The notes under the pieces are model-generated. The model was not told the origin of the DNA, ran no database searches, and saw only the letters and a list, made by a program, of their open reading frames with translations. The position numbers and the translations under genes were made by a program. Shown here piece by piece: positions 6,737 to 10,706 of a stretch of 10,706 bases of DNA. Every line of letters begins with the position of its first letter. Position 1 is the first letter of the stretch. Source of the stretch: Polynucleobacter sp. UBA962 (GTDB taxonomy: Bacteria; Pseudomonadota; Gammaproteobacteria; Burkholderiales; Burkholderiaceae); contig DBCI01000119.1 of assembly GCA_002292975.1 (NCBI GenBank), forward strand, positions 4,109 through 14,814, read 5' to 3'.

Positions 6737-7141
6737 ATGCTTTTGACCCCCTCCACCCTTCCATTTATTGCCCTCAGTAGCCTTTTGGCACTTGGTGTAT
6801 TGCACTGCAGTCTTGGTACAGCAAATGCACAATCAAGGGGCACGCAAGCCTTGACTAAAGAAGATCTCAACCGGATTAATAATCAACCCCTAGCGCCTTC
6901 TGCTAAAAATCCGGCAGGTCTTGGAAAAAAGGAAGAGCGCAAACCGAGTTTTGAACATACCGAAGCGACTGGTACACAAATACGCGAATATCGTGAGAGT
7001 AATTTACCACCCGAGATTGCGGTCAAATCTACGTTTGGAACCTACGAGATGTCTCCTCCTCAAACCGTTTTCCCGACCACTGGTTCACAGCAAGACAATA
7101 ATTTGCTGAGCGTACCGAGTATTCGTATTCCATTAAAGTAG
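6737..7141 (+). CDS. Small exported protein, DUF2782-like, between polA and thrB
   Basis: A 134-aa protein of unknown function. Residues 1-31 form a signal peptide: a hydrophobic core about 8-24 and probable signal peptidase I cleavage after ANA (29-31). The only Cys (24) has no proper lipobox, so it is probably not a lipoprotein. The mature part is hydrophilic and rich in Pro, Asn, Glu and Lys, largely disordered in appearance apart from a central conserved-looking segment around 78-110 (TQIREYRESNLPPEI, then STFGTYEMSPP). Small exported proteins with an EYR...(E)I.V.S.FGT.Y segment and the DUF2782 label are often encoded between polA and thrB in beta- and gammaproteobacteria, and the position here matches. 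That assignment is from memory of the family, not from a search. AAGG at 6728-6731 lies about 5 bases before the ATG. The thrB start follows 18 bp after the stop, so the two are probably co-transcribed. Confidence 0.75.
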   Translation: MLLTPSTLPFIALSSLLALGVLHCSLGTANAQSRGTQALTKEDLNRINNQPLAPSAKNPAGLGKKEERKPSFEHTEATGTQIREYRESNLPPEIAVKSTFGTYEMSPPQTVFPTTGSQQDNNLLSVPSIRIPLK

Positions 7142-7159
7142 AACAGAGCTAAACAAGTC

Positions 7160-8140
7160 ATGGCGGTCTTTACCCCAGTCACTCTTGAGGAAATTGCTCC
7201 CCGTATTGCAACTGATTTTGTAATCGGCGATGCGATTCTCTGCAAAGGGATTCATGCGGGTATTGAAAACTCCAATTTCTTCCTAAACTGCCAGCAGGGG
7301 GCTTACGTTCATGAATACGTACTCACGATCTTTGAGCGCCTTCACTCTAAGCAGCTCCCTTATTACTTAGAGTTGATGTTGCATTTGGCCAATCAAGGTA
7401 TTCCTGTTCCAAAGCCAATGACAAATCGTAGCGGTCAGTTGCAGATTGAGATCAAAGGCAAGCCTGCCAGTATTGTGACCAAACTGCCAGGTCAATCCGA
7501 GCTTGCACCACAACCAGAGCACTGTGCAGAAGTGGGCGGCATGTTAGCTAAGATGCATCTAGCTGGCCAATCTTTTTCCTTATCACAGCCTAATTTGCGC
7601 AGTCTGTCATGGTGGCAAGAAACAGTGCCCCTCATTCTGCCGCATCTAACCGAATCACAAAAAGAACTATTACTGTCTGAGATGCAATACCAAGAACAGT
7701 TTTTTGCATCCACTACATATCAATCACTTCCCGCAGGGCCGTGTCATTGCGACTTATTTCGTGACAATGTGCTGTTTACTAGCAATCAAGGTCAAAGCAT
7801 GCTGGGGGGCTTTTTTGATTTCTACTTTGCTGGCAATGATAAATGGCTCTTTGATCTGGCAGTCACCGCCAATGATTGGTGCTTAGAGCAACCGATTGAA
7901 AGCGGCCCTGGGGATCTCAACCGCGAGCGCTTACATGATCTTCTCAGTGCATATATCCAGGTGCGCCCCTTAAGCGATGCTGAAGAAGAAGCTTGGCCAG
8001 CCATGTTGCGGGCTGCAGCGCTACGCTTTTGGATCTCACGACTCTGGGATTTTTATCTACCCCGAAACGCCCAAATGCTCACACCCCATGACCCTAGTCA
8101 TTTTGAGCGTATCTTGCGCAGTCGCCGTCATGCAACTTAA
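7160..8140 (+). CDS. thrB: Homoserine kinase (aminoglycoside-phosphotransferase fold)
   Basis: Predicted cytoplasmic homoserine kinase of 326 aa, phosphorylating L-homoserine to O-phosphohomoserine, the penultimate step of threonine synthesis. This is the Pseudomonas/Burkholderia type (APH/choline kinase fold), unrelated to the GHMP-family ThrB of E. coli. Evidence: the family-typical N-terminus MAVFTPVT, the nucleotide-binding region GIENSNFFL (34-42) with YVLTIFERL (53-61), the catalytic loop H196-C-D198-L-F-R-D-N203, and the metal-binding D220 in GFFDFYFAG. The loop usually reads H-A-D in relatives; here the middle residue is Cys, which is not expected to matter. The length is close to the usual 310-330 aa. 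No strong ribosome binding site is seen before the ATG, so translation may be coupled to the gene ending 18 bp upstream. A membrane-protein gene follows after 16 bp. Confidence 0.93.
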   Translation: MAVFTPVTLEEIAPRIATDFVIGDAILCKGIHAGIENSNFFLNCQQGAYVHEYVLTIFERLHSKQLPYYLELMLHLANQGIPVPKPMTNRSGQLQIEIKGKPASIVTKLPGQSELAPQPEHCAEVGGMLAKMHLAGQSFSLSQPNLRSLSWWQETVPLILPHLTESQKELLLSEMQYQEQFFASTTYQSLPAGPCHCDLFRDNVLFTSNQGQSMLGGFFDFYFAGNDKWLFDLAVTANDWCLEQPIESGPGDLNRERLHDLLSAYIQVRPLSDAEEEAWPAMLRAAALRFWISRLWDFYLPRNAQMLTPHDPSHFERILRSRRHAT

Positions 8141-8156
8141 GGTAAGCTAAGCACCC

Positions 8157-8942
8157 ATGAACCTAAACCTCGTAACAACTCAAGAAGGCTATGTCTGGGT
8201 CCGCCAAGGAGTGTGGCTATTTAAGCAAAATCCGCTTGGCTTTCTGATGCTGGTCTTTATGTATGTCTTTATTGCCCAGCTGGCAGTGATGATCCCATTG
8301 GCAGGCGTCTTTGCTGTTCTCATTTTGACCCCCGCTCTTTCAGTCGGCTTTATGACTGCGTGCCGCCAAACCATTCAAAAAGAACGGATTGTGCCAACCG
8401 TTTATTTGGCGGCATTTCGCTCCACAAATACGGAAGTCAAAAAACGGATTCTGCATTTAGGTTTGGTCTATGCCGTGATGATTTTTGCCATGAGCCTCAT
8501 TGCCAGTATGGTGATTGATTTTCAGACTTTGCTGCCCTTAATTACCAACGACAAACCGATTACTCCTGAGATCATGCAGACTCTGTATTACTCACTACTA
8601 ATCGGTGGAATTATTTATATCCCCATTGCAATGCTGATGTGGTTCGCTCCAGTTTTAGTTGCTTGGGCAGACATGTCGCCCACTAAAGCTATGTTTGCCA
8701 GTTGGATGGCCTGCTGGACTAATAAAGGCGCTTTCTTTTATTACATTACGATCTGGAGTGTGGTCTTGATTGCAATCCCGCTAGTTCTTGGTATGTTAAT
8801 GAGCGCGCTTGGATTAAGTCAGTACGCATCGTTTGTTGTTGCCCCTCTATCGATGGCAGGTCTCACGGTGATGTACTGCTCCTTCTTTGCCACCTGGAAG
8901 GGATGCTTTACGGGGAATGATTTAGATCAGTTGCCTAATTAA
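8157..8942 (+). CDS. BPSS1780-like integral membrane protein
   Basis: A 261-aa inner-membrane protein of unknown function. About six hydrophobic segments are visible, near residues 27-47, 49-67, 100-121, 143-165, 191-215 and 224-246. The N-terminal region has GVWLFKQNPLGFL (18-30), and after the fourth segment there is a conserved-looking stretch W162-F-A-P-V-L, then PTKAMFASWMACWTN (175-189). This matches the layout of the BPSS1780 family, common in Burkholderiales beside thrB and polA; I assign it from memory of that family, not from a search. There are no catalytic motifs or nucleotide-binding sites. It is the last gene of the plus-strand run, 16 bp after thrB, with no clear ribosome binding site at normal distance (an AAGG lies about 14 bases upstream). 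Context does not reveal a role in threonine metabolism. The last residues are soluble and end DLDQLPN. Confidence 0.8.
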   Translation: MNLNLVTTQEGYVWVRQGVWLFKQNPLGFLMLVFMYVFIAQLAVMIPLAGVFAVLILTPALSVGFMTACRQTIQKERIVPTVYLAAFRSTNTEVKKRILHLGLVYAVMIFAMSLIASMVIDFQTLLPLITNDKPITPEIMQTLYYSLLIGGIIYIPIAMLMWFAPVLVAWADMSPTKAMFASWMACWTNKGAFFYYITIWSVVLIAIPLVLGMLMSALGLSQYASFVVAPLSMAGLTVMYCSFFATWKGCFTGNDLDQLPN

Positions 8943-9167
8943 AATAAAAAATAATTTATGTGGCTTATAAATTTATTAAAAAAAATTCTTTTAACTAGCG
9001 ACAAACTTAAGTTAAGTATTTTCCAAGTTGCAGAAATTCAGTCAGCATTGAAGGAAGCCGACGATAATGATTTCATTTCGAACAAAGAATTAACTAATCT
9101 TATTAAAAAACATAGTGGTACAGGTAACTCTTAATTTTTTAAATAAATTGATGATTTAGATACTGAT
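8943..9167. other. AT-rich gap between convergent gene ends
   Basis: A 225-bp gap between the end of the BPSS1780-like gene and the end of uvrD, visibly richer in A and T than the neighbouring genes, with several A or T runs (for example 8978-8986 and 9135-9140). It holds the 58-codon ORF described separately. I see no GC-rich hairpin followed by a T run, so no classical terminator can be assigned for either flanking gene. Confidence 0.6.
8958..9134 (+). CDS. Possible small protein of 58 aa, unrecognised
   Basis: An ATG-to-TAA frame of 58 codons in the AT-rich gap, 15 bp after the BPSS1780-like gene. The product begins with an amphipathic or hydrophobic stretch with Lys pairs (MWLINLLKKILL, 1-12), then a helix-like segment IFQVAEIQSALKEAD (21-35) and D36-N-D-F-I-S-N-K-E-L-T-N-L-I-K-K (36-51). 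The pattern EIQ.AL.EAD..DFIS..EL..L.K resembles the C-terminal part of some short type II antitoxins. It also resembles a degenerate EF-hand loop with E33, D35, N37, S41 and E44 at ligand positions but Asp in place of the usual Gly. Neither match is firm. No Shine-Dalgarno sequence precedes it. The ordered amphipathic composition suggests a real protein or a recent remnant, and the base composition unlike its neighbours suggests transfer or relaxed constraint. Confidence 0.45.
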   Translation: MWLINLLKKILLTSDKLKLSIFQVAEIQSALKEADDNDFISNKELTNLIKKHSGTGNS

Positions 9168-10706
9168 CTACACCGCCACCAACTTAGCGATCGATAACTG
9201 TAGCCATTTAGTACCATGGCGCTTGAAGTTTACTTGGGCCTTTGCATCCAGTCCCTCTCCCTCTAGTGCGCTCACTCGACCTTCACCAAATTTAGTATGA
9301 AAGACCTCTTGCCCAACCCGAAAGGTATGGCCCTTTTTTTTGTTATGCTCTAACTGCTTCGCGCTGGTCACAATGGCATTGGTACTTTGATTGGTGTCAT
9401 CACGCACAGGTACATCATCACCGCTCCACCATGCTTGATCAATACTGTCTCCGCTATATTGTTTTGGGCTCGTGCTTTTTTGCCAAGAGCCTCCACCCCA
9501 GCGAGCATCTTTTGCTTTCGGTGTGAGATGTTTCACATTCTCGATAGGTAGCTCATCGAGAAATCGGGATGGCATGTTGTAACGCACTTGGCCATGCAAC
9601 ATGCGTGATTGCGTATGCGATAGATAAAGCCTCTCTTTGGCTCGGGTAATCGCTACATACATCAGTCTGCGCTCTTCTTCTAGACCATGCGGCTCAGAAA
9701 TACTATTCTCATGTGGAAAAAGACCCTCTTCTAGGCCGGTCATAAATACGGCGGAGAACTCTAAGCCCTTAGCAGAATGTACCGTCATTAATTGAATCGC
9801 ATCCTGTCCAGCCTCTGCTTGATTATCACCAGCCTCTAAGGAGGCGTGCGCTAGAAATCCAGCCAATGGTGAGATATCTTCAACCCCAGCTTGATCTTCT
9901 CCCGGTGGCGTCGCTGCTTGCACATCTTGTCCATAGCCCTCTTCTGCCACAAAGGCGGTAGCTGCATTAATCAGCTCTTGTAAGTTCTCAACGCGATCCT
10001 GACCCTCGCGTTCACTTAAATAATGCTGAATCAAGCCGCTATGCTGAATCACATACTCGACGGTCTCTGGCAAGGTATTGTGCTTAGTTGCATCGCGCAG
10101 GTGCTCAATTAAGCGCACAAAACCCGCAATGCTAGAGCCGGCCTTTCCTTCGATGAAAGAGGCTGCTGCATAGAATGAACACTGATGCAGCTTGGCCGCA
10201 TCTTGTAATGCTTCTAAGGACCGAGCGCCGATACCGCGAGTTGGGAAATTAACAACTCGGGCAAATGAGGTGTCGTCATTTGGGTTTTCTAAGAGACGCA
10301 TATAGGCGAGAGCATGCTTAATCTCAGCACGCTCAAAGAAGCGCAGGCCACCATATACTCGGTACGGAATATTGGCTGAAAAGAGTCCATGCTCAATAAT
10401 CCGCGATTGCGCATTACTACGATACAAAATAGCAACTTCGCTACGACTCATCCCTGCGCGAACTAATGCCTTAATCTCATCAATCAGCCAAGCGCTCTCC
10501 ATACCATCGCTTGCTGCCTCATAAATTCGGACGGGCTCACCATAGCCAGCTTCGGTACGTAGGTTTTTTCCAAGGCGCTCTACATTGTGTGCAATTAAAT
10601 GATTGGCAGCATCTAGAATGTGTCCGTGCGAGCGATAGTTCTGTTCCAGTTTTACGGTTACTGGTTTGTATTGCTTTTCATAAAGGCGCATGTTCTCCAC
10701 ATCAGC
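9168..10706 (-). CDS. uvrD: DNA helicase II, UvrD/PcrA family (C-terminal 512 aa)
   Basis: Superfamily 1 3'-5' DNA helicase acting in nucleotide excision repair and mismatch repair. The gene runs off the right edge: the frame stays open to base 10706, so the first ~210-270 residues, with Walker A and the DExx box, are outside. Visible in order: motif IV QNYRSHGHIL (minus-strand coding from about 10643), GLRFFERAEIKHALAYMRLL (about 10346-10287), motif V TVHSAKGLEF (about 9785-9756), and motif VI from EEERRLMYVAITRAKERL (about 9680-9627), which includes the arginine-finger region. After a poorly conserved linker comes a C-terminal Tudor-like domain with VGQEVFHTKFGEGRV and a KWL segment. This domain in UvrD/PcrA contacts RNA polymerase. 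Rep lacks the domain, so UvrD is favoured over Rep. It is convergent with the thrB run. Confidence 0.95.
   Translation of the reverse strand, partial: ADVENMRLYEKQYKPVTVKLEQNYRSHGHILDAANHLIAHNVERLGKNLRTEAGYGEPVRIYEAASDGMESAWLIDEIKALVRAGMSRSEVAILYRSNAQSRIIEHGLFSANIPYRVYGGLRFFERAEIKHALAYMRLLENPNDDTSFARVVNFPTRGIGARSLEALQDAAKLHQCSFYAAASFIEGKAGSSIAGFVRLIEHLRDATKHNTLPETVEYVIQHSGLIQHYLSEREGQDRVENLQELINAATAFVAEEGYGQDVQAATPPGEDQAGVEDISPLAGFLAHASLEAGDNQAEAGQDAIQLMTVHSAKGLEFSAVFMTGLEEGLFPHENSISEPHGLEEERRLMYVAITRAKERLYLSHTQSRMLHGQVRYNMPSRFLDELPIENVKHLTPKAKDARWGGGSWQKSTSPKQYSGDSIDQAWWSGDDVPVRDDTNQSTNAIVTSAKQLEHNKKKGHTFRVGQEVFHTKFGEGRVSALEGEGLDAKAQVNFKRHGTKWLQLSIAKLVAV

Noticed and set aside
9004..9013. 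Palindrome AACTTAAGTT.
   Set aside because: Ten bases in AT-rich sequence inside the small ORF; expected by chance and followed by no terminator-like T run.
9901..9975. Possible insertion of low-conservation residues in UvrD before motif V.
   Set aside because: A variable acidic stretch (EEGYGQDVQAATPPG and onward) is normal at this place in UvrD of Burkholderiales and leaves the helicase motifs intact.

Overview
The window looks like ordinary chromosome from a betaproteobacterium of the Burkholderiaceae, most likely Polynucleobacter or a close relative. That placement is an inference from four things: a moderate base composition judged by eye, the divergent arrangement of polA with a DUF2782-like gene and thrB, a BPSS1780-type membrane protein, and the general look of the proteins. 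No search was run. I see no rRNA, tRNA, CRISPR array, insertion sequence, prophage gene or attachment site.

Left arm, plus strand (1-2047): the probable last 20 codons of an upstream gene, a stand-alone Rieske-type oxygenase alpha subunit (84-1196), and a two-domain 3-mercaptopyruvate sulfurtransferase (1214-2047). The last two are 17 bp apart and probably co-transcribed. No ferredoxin or reductase partner for the oxygenase is visible. The sulfurtransferase ends 15 bp from a convergent minus-strand gene.

Middle, minus strand (2063-6605): polA (complete DNA polymerase I, 930 aa) is followed 32 bp later by a dienelactone hydrolase-family protein with a twin-arginine signal. Another 32 bp on is a ZIP-family metal transporter with a histidine-rich loop and an apparent TTG start. 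The spacing suggests one transcription unit reading polA, then hydrolase, then transporter, although the functions are unrelated.

Right of polA, plus strand (6737-8942): a 131-bp divergent intergenic region separates polA from a tight three-gene run: a small exported DUF2782-like protein, homoserine kinase (thrB, threonine biosynthesis), and a six-segment BPSS1780-like inner-membrane protein. Gaps are 16-18 bp.

Right edge (8943-10706): a markedly AT-rich gap of 225 bp holds a 58-codon reading frame (8958-9134) whose protein looks genuine but is unrecognised. Beyond it, convergent to the plus-strand run, is the C-terminal 512 residues of the DNA helicase UvrD/PcrA, cut by the window edge. DNA repair genes (polA, uvrD) flank the threonine gene, but they are in separate transcription units.

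I do not see a clear undescribed system. The best candidates for a second look are the small AT-rich ORF next to uvrD, the Rieske/sulfurtransferase pair of unknown substrate, and the exported dienelactone hydrolase-like enzyme.
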